The notes beneath the pieces were generated by a model that worked only from the letters and a program-made list of their open reading frames with translations, ran no database searches and had not been told where the DNA came from. This document shows, piece by piece, positions 16,203-27,546 of a stretch of 64,000 nucleotides of DNA (positions are counted from its first letter, which is position 1; each line of letters starts with the position of its first letter). A program made the position numbers and the translations under genes. The DNA lies in NCBI GenBank assembly GCA_020725665.1, contig DYEO01000079.1, forward strand, positions 1-64,000, given 5' to 3'. Origin of the DNA: Dethiobacter sp. (GTDB lineage: Bacteria; Bacillota; Dethiobacteria; DTU022; UBA8154).

Positions 16203-16844
16203 TTATCCTTTTTTGTAGGCTTCCATTCCCTTTTCGAAAGCCAGGATATTTTGGGCAGCCGTTCCTTTAGGAGCCAGTATTTCTATAGCCTCTTTTACCT
16301 TTTCAACAGAAAGAGGCATTTTGCCGGTTGCCATAATAGCACCCATCAGAATCATGTTCATCATTACGTAGTGACCTGTACTCTCAGCCAGATCGGTAGC
16401 ATTGAAACTGACAATCTTGGCATCAATGCTCCTAAAGTAGTCAAAGATCTCTTCAAGGGGAGGGTATCCTTTAGGCCTGGGATAATCAACAAGGAAATCA
16501 GCGCCGATGGAGGCATACACAGGCACCACTTTTTTTGTATTGAGGATGGCCTCACCCCCCGTTTTCAAATAGTAGGCGCCTACGCGCATGGCTTCCAGCG
16601 GTTCAAAACCTACCAGCAAATCAGCCTCGCCGGCCGCAATAAGGGGAGGGACCTCCGGGTCATTGGAGATGCTGATGTGAACAAAGCATAATGTTCCACG
16701 GTGACCGGTTCCCAGAACATCATAGGTCCTCACCCACAAATCGGTATCAAGGGCCGCTGTAGCCAGTATTCTGCCAACCATAATGATCCCCTGACCGGCT
16801 ATGCCGGCCAGCGCGATTCTCGTTGTGCCGTTATTCTCTGCCAT
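16203..16844 (-). CDS. iorB: Indolepyruvate ferredoxin oxidoreductase, beta subunit
   Basis: 213 residues. The N-terminal RIALAGIAGQGIIMVGRILA is the gamma-domain glycine loop of 2-oxoacid:ferredoxin oxidoreductases, and the GTGHRGTLCFVHISIS and LVGFEPLEAMR segments fit IorB. With IorA it oxidises aryl pyruvates (indole-, phenyl-, hydroxyphenylpyruvate) to aryl-acetyl-CoA and CO2, reducing ferredoxin. ATG at 16844 overlaps the iorA stop as ATGA, so the subunits are translationally coupled; a longer frame to 16919 lies within iorA and is not real. Confidence 0.9.
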   Translation of the reverse strand: MAENNGTTRIALAGIAGQGIIMVGRILATAALDTDLWVRTYDVLGTGHRGTLCFVHISISNDPEVPPLIAAGEADLLVGFEPLEAMRVGAYYLKTGGEAILNTKKVVPVYASIGADFLVDYPRPKGYPPLEEIFDYFRSIDAKIVSFNATDLAESTGHYVMMNMILMGAIMATGKMPLSVEKVKEAIEILAPKGTAAQNILAFEKGMEAYKKG

Positions 16845-18904
16845 CACTTTACCCCCCTTTCCACTTCGTGAATAGCCCCACTGGTGCAAACCTGGGCACA
16901 TGTGCCGCAACCAATGCAAAGGTCAGGCTCGATATAGAGGTTCTGACCGTCTCTCATAATTGAGGGACATCCCATCCATTTAACACAGGTAAGGCATTCA
17001 TAGGCAGCCCCTGTTGTAAAAGAACATTTTTTGGGGTCAATAGCATACAGCTTGTATTGAGCCTTGGCCTTACCACCCAACTGCCTCTCGCGTAACACGG
17101 CACAGGTCCGCCTGAAGATAACTACCGATACTCCCGGGAATTTATAAGCCTCTTCACAAATTTTTTGGGATTCCTCAACATTGTACGGATCAGTTATTTT
17201 AATGAACTTGACACCCAGTGCAGCGCATACATCTTCAATTGCAATAAGCTCCGTAGGTTCATCCATCGCCGTGACGGCAAACGCCCCGGGATGAGGTTGG
17301 TGCCCGGTGGATGCTGTGCACCGGTTATCATAAATTAAGTAGGTAATGTCACATTTATTGTAGACACTATTTGCCAGTGCCGGCATGCCGGCATGGAAGA
17401 AGGTGCTATCCCCAAGGCAGGATATTACTTTAACACCGATACCGGAGTGGTAATTGCCACCGCCGAGAGAAGGACCTGCTCCCATACACATAACCGACTG
17501 TTCAAAGCGCCAAGGGGCGGAGTGGCCATGTTCAAAGCAGCCAATATCGCCATGGCAGATAAAATTATCATCGCCATACAACCTACGGGCCACCCTGTTT
17601 GCCTCATAAATACCCATCATTTCCGGGCAACCGGGGCAAAAATAACCTTGTGGCCGGTGGACGATCTCTTCTTTGATTAAACTATCAAACTCCCTCCTCC
17701 GTTCCGGGGTATAGTGGGGCAGATAATCCTTGATATCCATCATTTTAACCAGGCCTTTGGTTGCCTCTTCGCTATCCACGCTGCCGCAGATTTTGATATG
17801 GCCTGTCTTTTTACCGAAGATTTTGGCATGGGTATCCATGTCAGCGACCATATCCCGGATAAATGTTTCAATCATGGGCTCAATCTCCTCAAGGATTAAA
17901 ACATTTTGCACGGACGCCAGGAAGTTTCTGAGCTTAACCTCGGGAAAGGGATTAAGGGAGCCCAATTTGAACCAGGATATTTCATCCTGCAGCTTTAATT
18001 GTTTGGCAGCATACCTGCCTGATAAATAGGGAGTACCGGCGCCGATAACGCCATACTTCGTTCCATTCATTGTAACAACATTGCCAACAAAATCCTCGGA
18101 AAACTTACGCGCATGGTCCCAAACCCCACCCGGCTCATGGAACCTGAAATGACGATTATAGGCCAGGTTCTCTCCCAGAAACTCAGGGTCCACATTGCAG
18201 CTCCAGTGCAGGGGAGAAAAATCATAGCCATAGGGTTGTGTCCTCTTGGCATGATCAATAGGACCTAAAGCTACTTTGCCGCGACCATAACTGAGAACTC
18301 TTGTCATTTCCAGCATAACTACTGAACCTAGGGCTTCAGAGATGCGAAAAGCCTCTATGGTGTAGTCTTTAACTTCTTGCATGGTAGACGGAACAAGAAT
18401 GGGCACTTCGGCACTAACAGCGAGCCAGCGGCAATCCATCTCCACTGACGTTGTATTTGCTTCTGGGTCATCACCAATAACGATAACCAGGGCACCGGGA
18501 AAGATAAAACCGCGCTGGCAAATCAGGGGATCCATGAGCCAACTCATTCCCACGTTCTTGGTAATGTGCATGGCTCGCCTGCCAACCTGGGCCGCGCCAA
18601 GGGCAACCTCAAAGCCAACTTTTTCGTTAACTGACCACTCGGCATGGAAACCCCACTTTTTGGCTGCATAGCTGAGGCTATCCAAAATATAGGTTGTTGG
18701 CGAGCCCGGGTATGAGGTGGCGACACTTACCCCGGCTTCGATCGCGCCCCGGGCACAGGCTTCGTTGCCACTCAAGACACAAAGTCTTCCTGGTTCTTCA
18801 ATCAAAACATCCATTCCAGCATATTTGTCGAAAGTTCGGTGGGCATAATCGCCGCCAATCGATCCCAAACACTTTTCCTGTTCTTTCATAGACACTTCTC
18901 CCAT
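16844..18904 (-). CDS. iorA: Indolepyruvate ferredoxin oxidoreductase, alpha subunit
   Basis: About 686 residues. An alpha domain (CVLSGNEACARGAIEAG, SYPGSPTTYI) is followed by a TPP-binding domain (FCPGCPEMM, GDIGCFEHG, CLGDSTFFHAGMPALAN) and a C-terminal double ferredoxin region (CLTCVKWMGCPS and CIGCGTCAQVCTSGA). This order is specific for IorA. It binds thiamine diphosphate and [4Fe-4S] clusters and works with IorB. Two starts have ribosome sites, 18904 (GAGG) and 18889 (GGAG); I chose 18904 without certainty. It lies ~115 bases after the formate-dehydrogenase-like gene, so the three genes are probably one transcript. Confidence 0.92.
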   Translation of the reverse strand: MGEVSMKEQEKCLGSIGGDYAHRTFDKYAGMDVLIEEPGRLCVLSGNEACARGAIEAGVSVATSYPGSPTTYILDSLSYAAKKWGFHAEWSVNEKVGFEVALGAAQVGRRAMHITKNVGMSWLMDPLICQRGFIFPGALVIVIGDDPEANTTSVEMDCRWLAVSAEVPILVPSTMQEVKDYTIEAFRISEALGSVVMLEMTRVLSYGRGKVALGPIDHAKRTQPYGYDFSPLHWSCNVDPEFLGENLAYNRHFRFHEPGGVWDHARKFSEDFVGNVVTMNGTKYGVIGAGTPYLSGRYAAKQLKLQDEISWFKLGSLNPFPEVKLRNFLASVQNVLILEEIEPMIETFIRDMVADMDTHAKIFGKKTGHIKICGSVDSEEATKGLVKMMDIKDYLPHYTPERRREFDSLIKEEIVHRPQGYFCPGCPEMMGIYEANRVARRLYGDDNFICHGDIGCFEHGHSAPWRFEQSVMCMGAGPSLGGGNYHSGIGVKVISCLGDSTFFHAGMPALANSVYNKCDITYLIYDNRCTASTGHQPHPGAFAVTAMDEPTELIAIEDVCAALGVKFIKITDPYNVEESQKICEEAYKFPGVSVVIFRRTCAVLRERQLGGKAKAQYKLYAIDPKKCSFTTGAAYECLTCVKWMGCPSIMRDGQNLYIEPDLCIGCGTCAQVCTSGAIHEVERGVK

Positions 18905-19018
18905 ACTAAACCTCACTCTTTCATTGTTGTATTTGCAGATCATAAAAATTTATCTCATAACCGCAAAAATCAGTTATTGTTCATTACCCCTCCTGTATTT
19001 TTTCTGTGTATAGATCGC

Positions 19019-21052
<2,034 letters not shown>

Positions 21053-21183
21053 TTCGTAAATCTCCTCCTCCTCCTAAGAAAACACTTGCGGGGGGCATGA
21101 TCTTTACCTACCTTTCTTTTTGTTAATCTAAATTTCACGCACGATTACATACCAAAACACCTCTTTTCAGTTTATTTTTAAAA

Positions 21184-21213
21184 TACTATTTAAGAAAAAG
21201 TGTTCAAATAGTA
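21184..21213. promoter_or_regulatory. Inverted repeat upstream of fdh, candidate operator
   Basis: TACTATTT (21184-21191) and AAATAGTA (21206-21213) form an 8-bp inverted repeat with a 14-base spacer, about 130 bases before the fdhA start in an AT-rich gap of 420 bases. Nothing else clear is seen between 21053 and 21290. It could bind a dimeric regulator; no evidence beyond symmetry. Confidence 0.25.
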
Positions 21214-21293
21214 CTTCTGGTCATAAACACAAACCAAAAGGTTAATTTATAAAATATGGAGTTTACATAATTTACATTTTTCATTACAGAACT

Positions 21294-21336
21294 AAAAAAG
21301 TAAACACGGCAGCGGTAGAACCGGTGCCGTGTTTAC
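21294..21336 (-). terminator. Rho-independent terminator of the TRAP-UbiD-AOR operon
   Basis: On the minus strand GTAAACACGGC pairs with GCCGTGTTTAC (21300-21310 with 21326-21336), extended inward by a CGGT/ACCG pairing, followed at once by TTTTTT (21294-21299). This is a textbook terminator. It lies ~135 bases past the ferredoxin stop and closes the long operon that starts at 33217. Confidence 0.88.
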
Positions 21337-21472
21337 TACACTAGCCTAAAAAAATATAATCCTAGGTATCAGCCCAGTTGGAAAGCTCCCGGGCGTTCTG
21401 TATAACAGGCCTTCCTTCACCTTTCGTGGCAGATAGCGTAGACAACCAGTGTTAAAGGTCTTAAACCTACTT

Positions 21473-21730
21473 TTAATTTGGTTTTCTGCCCAGATACAGG
21501 GCACCCGGCCAACAGGATTTTATACAATCAGGAGTCTCAAGATCGCTGCATAGATCACAATTGCTTAAAATGCTGCATTTTACTGTACCCTGAGCCAAAT
21601 TCCGTTCGATAATTATGGCTGCTTCTCCCACACCAAACACCGCCGCTCTGTGGAAAGAACATGCTATTGTGCAACAAGAACACCCTGTGCAAAATTCTTC
21701 ATTAAAAAGTATCGTTTCCTTAAATTTCAA
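21473..21730 (-). CDS. Ferredoxin-like Fe-S protein paired with AOR
   Basis: 85 residues with CTGCSCCTIAC near residue 14, then CDLC and CIKSCWPGAL near the C-terminus: enough Cys for two [4Fe-4S] clusters in the 4Fe-4S dicluster arrangement. Its start is a TTG at 21730, with AGGGG located inside the last codons of the aldehyde oxidoreductase gene, so translation is coupled. Small ferredoxins of this kind are often encoded beside aldehyde ferredoxin oxidoreductases and act as the electron acceptor or link. Confidence 0.8.
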   Translation of the reverse strand: MKFKETILFNEEFCTGCSCCTIACSFHRAAVFGVGEAAIIIERNLAQGTVKCSILSNCDLCSDLETPDCIKSCWPGALYLGRKPN

Positions 21731-21734
21731 GATA

Positions 21735-23687
21735 TCAGCCCCTTTTGCCGTGAGCCAGGCGTTCTATGCTCTGGAGGCGTGCGGATAAATCCTGCAAATC
21801 AAACTTCTGCAGAATATCATTACCCTGCCATCCTGTTTCAGTATCCCAACCATGTGCAAGGTAATACTCATCGAGCATACTCTGCCAGTTTTCACCGTCA
21901 AGGTATTCCCCTCCAAAGGGGCCGGTGCTTATTTGAATCTCACTCAATCGCGGGTGGGGTTGATCGTCTTTCCGGCTAAAACCTCCATGCAGTGTATTTA
22001 AGGCTTTCTCCAGGTTAAGCAGGTGCTCAGCACACGTATAGAGCTTGTTCATAGAAATCTCCACACCGGTCGCTTCCCGGAATAATTCAGCTAAATCGTT
22101 AGGGCCAATTAATTGTTTATCCCCCTGCCACCATGTTAAAAAATAGCAAATGCTCATCATATCAACAAGGGCTTTAAATCTTTCCAACCAGGCCACAAGC
22201 TGACCTTTGCCTTTATAGCTAAGGGGATTGCCGGCTGTTTTGACACCAAACATTTCCTCCGCCAGCTCGGGTGGAAGCCCCGCAAGTTCACTGGCCGGCG
22301 AACCGCTAAGGTGTCCCCCTCCCCTGGTACTGGTCATTATGCCCAAAGCCCATCCTTTATGAGAACGGACTCCCCCTTCGTTCATGCCAACCTTCTTTAC
22401 AGTAACAGCCCATGCTTCCGACCCCCTGCCAAGCTTTTTAGCAGCTTCGGCAACGCCTTCTGCTAGTAGATCTCCCAAACCCTGTCGAAAAGCGATTTGA
22501 TTAATTAATATAAGGGCTGCCTCACCATTTCCCCAGGTTAAATCCAAACCTCCGGCTTCTTCTTTACTTAAAACACCCCGTTGATAGGATTCAAAAGCCC
22601 AGCCTAGCGCTGTGGAAACTCCGTCAATATCAAGACCTAAGCGGTTACAAAGGGCATTGGCGCAGACAACTGTTTCCGCTTCATTTACATCGAGGTTTGA
22701 GCCAAAGCCACGTATGGTATTTGCCTGAATCCCTTCACAGAATGTACCCGCATGATTGCCTTTCTTTATAACGTATAGATGGCTGCAGGCAACTGGACAG
22801 TTAAAGCAACTAAGTCTTTTTGTCTCATATTTTTCACGAAAAACAACTTCCTTTAATTTAATATACTTGTTTGCATCCCAATACTCATCCTGATGGTTGC
22901 GCCATGCCTGAGGGGTGGAGCTATCAATACCCCCTACACCATAAGTGCCAATAGTGCCATAACGGCGCAGACAATTAATCGGTTTGCTGTTTTTGGCCCT
23001 TTCCCATACATTGCAGGACAGCTTTTTAAACTCACCGGGGTTGGCAACAGCTACATGACCCTTTGCATAATCGACAACCACTGCCTTCAGTTTTTTACTG
23101 CCCATGACAGCCCCACATCCTCCCCAGGCAGCAGCGCGCCCCTGGTCAACGATGATACAGGCCTGCTTTGCCAGGTTTTCGCCAGCCGGTCCAATGGCGG
23201 CGATGGAAAGGCTGGTACCAGTCAGTTCCCGGCGTATTTCCTTCTCTGTTTGATTAATATCCAGCCCCCATAAATCTTTTCCCTGCCTGACGTTTATTGT
23301 CCCGTCGTTTATAAGCAGGTATACCGGTTCTGCTGCGGAACCTTTAACAACAATACAGTCAAATCCGGCATATTTAAGGGCTGCCCCAAATGAACCTCCA
23401 ACGTTAGCCCAGGAGTATCCTCCATGAATTACACTAAGGTGGCCAACACTGGCCCGGCTGGACGCAGGAAGATTTGTTCCTGTAAGGGGACCGGTTGAAA
23501 AAATAAGAATGCTTCCGCTCGAGAGCGGTCCTGTTTCTATCTCAATTTTTTTCAGGTAATAAGCGCCAAACCCCCGTCCTCCAATGTAACATTCGTAAAT
23601 CTCCTTAGGCGGGTATTCAATGTTAACCTGTGTGTTATCAAGATCAACCATAGCAATTCGTCCAGTCCAACCATATCTTACATTCAT
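21735..23687 (-). CDS. aor: Aldehyde ferredoxin oxidoreductase (tungsten enzyme)
   Basis: 650 residues, full length for the AOR family. The N-terminal domain has SRASVGHLSVIHGGYSWANV and AAWGGCGAVMGSKKLKAV, which bind the bis-pterin cofactor. Cys294, Cys297 and Cys301 (CFNCPVAC) supply cluster ligands, followed by the LGLDIDG loop. AOR oxidises aldehydes to acids, or runs in reverse at low potential, with ferredoxin and usually tungsten. Here it ends an operon with UbiD, OYE-like and hydroxyacyl-CoA dehydrogenase genes, so it may oxidise an aldehyde intermediate or reduce an aromatic acid. Family is clear; the exact substrate is not. Confidence 0.92.
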   Translation of the reverse strand: MNVRYGWTGRIAMVDLDNTQVNIEYPPKEIYECYIGGRGFGAYYLKKIEIETGPLSSGSILIFSTGPLTGTNLPASSRASVGHLSVIHGGYSWANVGGSFGAALKYAGFDCIVVKGSAAEPVYLLINDGTINVRQGKDLWGLDINQTEKEIRRELTGTSLSIAAIGPAGENLAKQACIIVDQGRAAAWGGCGAVMGSKKLKAVVVDYAKGHVAVANPGEFKKLSCNVWERAKNSKPINCLRRYGTIGTYGVGGIDSSTPQAWRNHQDEYWDANKYIKLKEVVFREKYETKRLSCFNCPVACSHLYVIKKGNHAGTFCEGIQANTIRGFGSNLDVNEAETVVCANALCNRLGLDIDGVSTALGWAFESYQRGVLSKEEAGGLDLTWGNGEAALILINQIAFRQGLGDLLAEGVAEAAKKLGRGSEAWAVTVKKVGMNEGGVRSHKGWALGIMTSTRGGGHLSGSPASELAGLPPELAEEMFGVKTAGNPLSYKGKGQLVAWLERFKALVDMMSICYFLTWWQGDKQLIGPNDLAELFREATGVEISMNKLYTCAEHLLNLEKALNTLHGGFSRKDDQPHPRLSEIQISTGPFGGEYLDGENWQSMLDEYYLAHGWDTETGWQGNDILQKFDLQDLSARLQSIERLAHGKRG

Positions 23688-23781
23688 AAAAAACCACCTG
23701 CTTTACCTTTGATTATTACTTGGAGTACCAGCTAAAACTGGTGCCGTTGCCATTATTTCCAACCATTTTTAAAGCCATTAA

Positions 23782-25695
23782 TTACTTTTCAGAACATGTT
23801 AGCAAAGTTGAGGCTTCATCAAGTCCCAGCAGGCACTTGAGAGCGGCAAAAACTTCCCGGTGATTAATATTTCGTTCTGAGCTTAACCCTTCCCGGTGGG
23901 CTACATTTGCAAAACAGTGCTCATCACACCTGCCGCAAAGGGTGCAACGTCTTATTGCCTCCTTGAGAGAGGGAGCCAGGTCCTCTATCTTCAACCTGTG
24001 CTCCAGCAGTTTGCGCAAAATGATCATGCGGCCCCTTGGTGTAAAGGCTTCCTCATGAGGGTTTGCGCTCATGGCCTGGCAGTGCTCCGTGGAAAGGCAG
24101 GCTCCGCAGCGCTGACAGCGAAAAGCGGCGTTAATTTTTTCATCATAGCCCATCTTTCGTAAAGGGTGATTTACGAACCACCGGGGAATTGGCAACTGCG
24201 AAGGAGGACAATACGGCAGCGGTGATACACCAAAGTCATCTTCCTCTTCTGCTCCAGATCGCCCTTCAGGGGTGCCAAAATCTCTCTCTCTGCCGGCAGG
24301 CAATCCCATAATGCCGGGTGCCATAATATTATTGGGGTCAACTGCCTTTTTAATCTTTTCTATTAAGGGAAAATGATCTCCCAGCTGTCCCATCGCTTCC
24401 CACCAGAGGCGGCCAATCTGAATGGGGGAACCTCCCAGGTCAAGCAGGGCTTCCTTGACTTGCTGGCTGCATTCCGCCACTTTTTTGTATTGTGCAGGAT
24501 ATTGTTCGAGAAACAGGATCACAGGATAACAGACAAAAACGGTGTTAATCTGAAAACCGCCAATAAAATAAGCAAAGTTAAATTTTCCCTGGATAATCTC
24601 CTCGCAGACCTGGCGTATACGCGAGTAGAACCATGCCAGACGTCCCAAGGGATAATGGAGCGGCAAAAGTACCCGCGAACCAAGCTTATACATGCTTCCC
24701 GGGACCAGGGAAAAGCGTTTATGCCAGAAGTGCAGTGACGCATTGTGGTCCCCTTCCCATCCGTCATGCTGTTTGGCCAGCGCCAGCAGGGTCTCCCTGG
24801 CGTAGTCGACAATAACCCCATCCCCCTCCAGGATACAGACAAGCTGAGCCTCGGGATGGGTTGTGCCGGGACGGAGCGCTTCCAGCGACGCCCGCTCCCG
24901 CAGTGCCGCAAAATTAAGAGGGATGCGCCTGAGGCGGGCCTGGTAGAGGAGATCACAGGCATCCTCTGTGCGGGAGAAGGCAAGGGAGACAAAGCCGTAC
25001 TTTTCCGGGAGCTTTTCAATCCGTGTCGTGACCTCCAGCAGGATACCCAGTGTTCCTTCGCTGCCGGCAAAAAGGCCGGTCAGATCATGACCAAAAGCGT
25101 AGCGGAAAAACTGGCCGCTGCCCCCGGCATGCTCTGCCGCTTTAGGGTTGGCTCCCGATCCTGTCACCACTACCTCCCCGCTGGGGAGGACAACCTTACA
25201 ACCGATCACCGCATCGCCCTGCGTGCCCCACAGCCCTGATCCAATACCATCACCGTGTCCCAGAAAACTGCCACCGATACAGGAACACGCTCCGCCTTCC
25301 GGGGCTACCAGGTTATAAAAGCCCCGCGCGGTGAGGGCTTTGTTTAACTGGGCCATGGTGACGCTGGTTTCGGCAGTACAGGAAAACAGTTCTTCATCTA
25401 TATGTTTAATTCTATTCAGGCGGCGCAGGTCCAGGACAATGCCTCCAGTCATTGGTATGGCGCCGCCCCAGAGGTTTGAACCGAGATTGCGCGGGTAGAG
25501 GGGAATACCTTCCTCATTGGCAAGCTTGACAATAGCAATAATCTCCTCCTCCGTCCCGGGAGCCAGTACCAGTTCCGGCAGGTAACCTGCCAGGGGACTG
25601 GCATCCCGTGTGTATAGTGCCAACAGGGAGGGATGATCATAAACATATTTTTCTCCAGTAATGCGGGCCAGACGGCTTTTTATATGATGGTGCAT
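23782..25695 (-). CDS. FAD-linked oxidase fused to Fe-S domain (GlcD/VAO type)
   Basis: 637 residues. Residues ~45-185 form the PCMH-type FAD domain (YPRNLGSNLWGGAIPMTGG; GGACSCIGGSFLGHGDG), then a substrate cap domain with a VDPNNIMAPG end typical of the vanillyl-alcohol-oxidase/4-cresol family, and after residue ~540 a ferredoxin-like tail with CQRCGAC and CTLCGRCDEHC. Thus flavin and Fe-S clusters lie in one chain, suited to dehydrogenating an alcohol, hydroxy acid or p-alkylphenol and passing electrons to ferredoxin or quinone. GGAGG precedes ATG at 25695 by seven bases; an earlier ATG at 25713 overlaps that site. It lies 40 bases downstream of the OYE-like gene. Confidence 0.85.
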   Translation of the reverse strand: MHHHIKSRLARITGEKYVYDHPSLLALYTRDASPLAGYLPELVLAPGTEEEIIAIVKLANEEGIPLYPRNLGSNLWGGAIPMTGGIVLDLRRLNRIKHIDEELFSCTAETSVTMAQLNKALTARGFYNLVAPEGGACSCIGGSFLGHGDGIGSGLWGTQGDAVIGCKVVLPSGEVVVTGSGANPKAAEHAGGSGQFFRYAFGHDLTGLFAGSEGTLGILLEVTTRIEKLPEKYGFVSLAFSRTEDACDLLYQARLRRIPLNFAALRERASLEALRPGTTHPEAQLVCILEGDGVIVDYARETLLALAKQHDGWEGDHNASLHFWHKRFSLVPGSMYKLGSRVLLPLHYPLGRLAWFYSRIRQVCEEIIQGKFNFAYFIGGFQINTVFVCYPVILFLEQYPAQYKKVAECSQQVKEALLDLGGSPIQIGRLWWEAMGQLGDHFPLIEKIKKAVDPNNIMAPGIMGLPAGRERDFGTPEGRSGAEEEDDFGVSPLPYCPPSQLPIPRWFVNHPLRKMGYDEKINAAFRCQRCGACLSTEHCQAMSANPHEEAFTPRGRMIILRKLLEHRLKIEDLAPSLKEAIRRCTLCGRCDEHCFANVAHREGLSSERNINHREVFAALKCLLGLDEASTLLTCSEK

Positions 25696-25737
25696 CAATA
25701 ATCCTCCAGTCATTTGTAATCCACGGCCCTTCTTACT

Positions 25738-27504
25738 TTAAAGCTTTAAGGCCAGCACCAGTGCTTCTTCCATCGCAGCGAGGATTTTGCCGGGCAAACG
25801 GGCATCACCAATCACATGCAGTTTGTCATTTTGCCCCTGCAGTTTTTCAGGACAAACCGGTTCCGCACCAACAGCCACCACCACACCGCCACCGGCACAG
25901 AGATATGTCGTTTCCCCTGACAGCAGGTTTTGCAATTTAATTTTTGCTCCTTCTCCACCCAAAATTGCAGTCCCGGTTAAAATTTTCACCTTTCTGCCTT
26001 CAAGCTTTTTCAGCAGGTGGTTTTTATAAACCGGGGGCCCGTCCCGGGCGATTTCTTGTTCCTGTTCTACCACAACCACGTCACTGCCTCGCGTTGCAAG
26101 GGTATAGGCAGCTTCCAGGCCCAAAAGACCGGCGCCGATTACTAATACTTGTCCATTATTCATAAATGAGTTAGATAGTATAATCTCCCTGGCTGAAAAT
26201 ACCGGCACGGTCAGTCCATACAATAAAAGCAGTTTTTTTGCCTCGGAACCGCTGGCTACTATCACCACATCCGGCATTTCTTCCTCGCGCAAGGAAGTTA
26301 AAGAAGTATTTAACGAGATTTCCACACCGCCAGAGGAAAGGTCTTCTTCTAAACACGTGGTAATAAAACGATAGTCCTGTTTTCCCGGGACAAGGGCAGC
26401 AATATTAACCTGGCCTCCCAGCTGTGGTAATTTTTCCACCAGCCTGACGCAATGCCCCCGTTTGGCAAGATACTTTGCTGCTGTCATACCGGCCGGACCA
26501 CCGCCTGCCACCAGGATTTTTTTTGGCTGTTGGATCTCAGGTAAATCTGACAGTTCCTTTTCTCTTCCCACAGCCAGATTCTGTACACAAGTGATCGGTT
26601 CTCCAGCCATGTAGCGGTTGATGCATCCTTCGTTGCAACCTGTACACGGCCTGATTTGCTCCAGGCAACCTCTTTCCGCCTTGCGGGGAAGTTCCGGATC
26701 TGCCAGGAGAGCCCTACCCATGCTGATAAAATCGGCTGCACCATGCTTAAGCAGTTCGGCGGCCAGTTCGGGACGATTTATCCTGCCGGCAGCTATTACC
26801 GGAATCCTGACCGCTTTTTTTACTGCTGCAGCAAGCGGTATTAAAAAACCGGGCGGTTCAAGAGTTTGCCAGGGGTTGACAGGGATATGGATAGCAGCAG
26901 CGCCTGCCAGCTCCACAATCCTGCAAACATGCAGAACATCATCCAGGCTTCCCCTTCCCGTCTCGCTTAAGCGGTAAATCAGGGGCAATTTTACTTTTTC
27001 GTGAATGGATGCAAATAAGTTTTTATAATATAAATCCCGGGAGACAGGGTCATAATCCGTTTTGCCACAGAAATCTCCCTGGATTTCCAGGGCATCGAAA
27101 CCGGCAGCGGCGGCAGCCTCCGCAAGGCCAACGAAAACCTGCATAACTGCCTGCCGATTGTTTTCCCGATCCGGTGAAGCGTCCTGTACAGCTGCTGCCT
27201 GGCCCAGCTGCAGGGCAATATTAGCTCCTGCGGCATGAACTCTCCCTGCCAGTTCTTGCATCAAGGCAGCAGCATTTTCATGGAGAACATCTTCCCCTGC
27301 TTCGCCCATAATCATATGGTTACCACTGAAAGCTTCAACAATAAGTAGGGCAGCGCCACCCCTGGCACGTGCCTCCAGAAAGTCCAGATAACGTTCATTT
27401 GCGCCAAAGCTTTCATTAAAAAAGCCGGTTTTGATTGCCGGCATTACAATCCTGTTTGCCAGTTCCAGATCGCCGATAAAGCCACGGGAAAAAAGCGTAT
27501 CCAA
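25738..27504 (-). CDS. Old Yellow Enzyme / dienoyl-CoA reductase-like flavoprotein
   Basis: 588 residues: an FMN TIM-barrel (1-320), a [4Fe-4S] site (Cys287, Cys290, Cys294, Cys306), then an FAD/NAD(P) domain (ILVAGGGPAGMTAAKYLA; VLVIGAGLLGLEAAYTLA). The plan is that of enoate or 2,4-dienoyl-CoA reductase. Unusually, the barrel lacks the active-site His pair: where EIHGAHGYL is expected it reads EIQGDFCGK with a shortened loop, and the QLxHxGR strand is QLGQAAA. The substrate may therefore differ from a classic enoate. TTG at 27504 has GGAGGTG six bases upstream and is preferred to GTG at 27534. Confidence 0.82.
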   Translation of the reverse strand: MDTLFSRGFIGDLELANRIVMPAIKTGFFNESFGANERYLDFLEARARGGAALLIVEAFSGNHMIMGEAGEDVLHENAAALMQELAGRVHAAGANIALQLGQAAAVQDASPDRENNRQAVMQVFVGLAEAAAAAGFDALEIQGDFCGKTDYDPVSRDLYYKNLFASIHEKVKLPLIYRLSETGRGSLDDVLHVCRIVELAGAAAIHIPVNPWQTLEPPGFLIPLAAAVKKAVRIPVIAAGRINRPELAAELLKHGAADFISMGRALLADPELPRKAERGCLEQIRPCTGCNEGCINRYMAGEPITCVQNLAVGREKELSDLPEIQQPKKILVAGGGPAGMTAAKYLAKRGHCVRLVEKLPQLGGQVNIAALVPGKQDYRFITTCLEEDLSSGGVEISLNTSLTSLREEEMPDVVIVASGSEAKKLLLLYGLTVPVFSAREIILSNSFMNNGQVLVIGAGLLGLEAAYTLATRGSDVVVVEQEQEIARDGPPVYKNHLLKKLEGRKVKILTGTAILGGEGAKIKLQNLLSGETTYLCAGGGVVVAVGAEPVCPEKLQGQNDKLHVIGDARLPGKILAAMEEALVLALKL

Positions 27505-27546
27505 AAAATTCCACCTCCATCCGATCCAGGCCACGCTATCATATTA

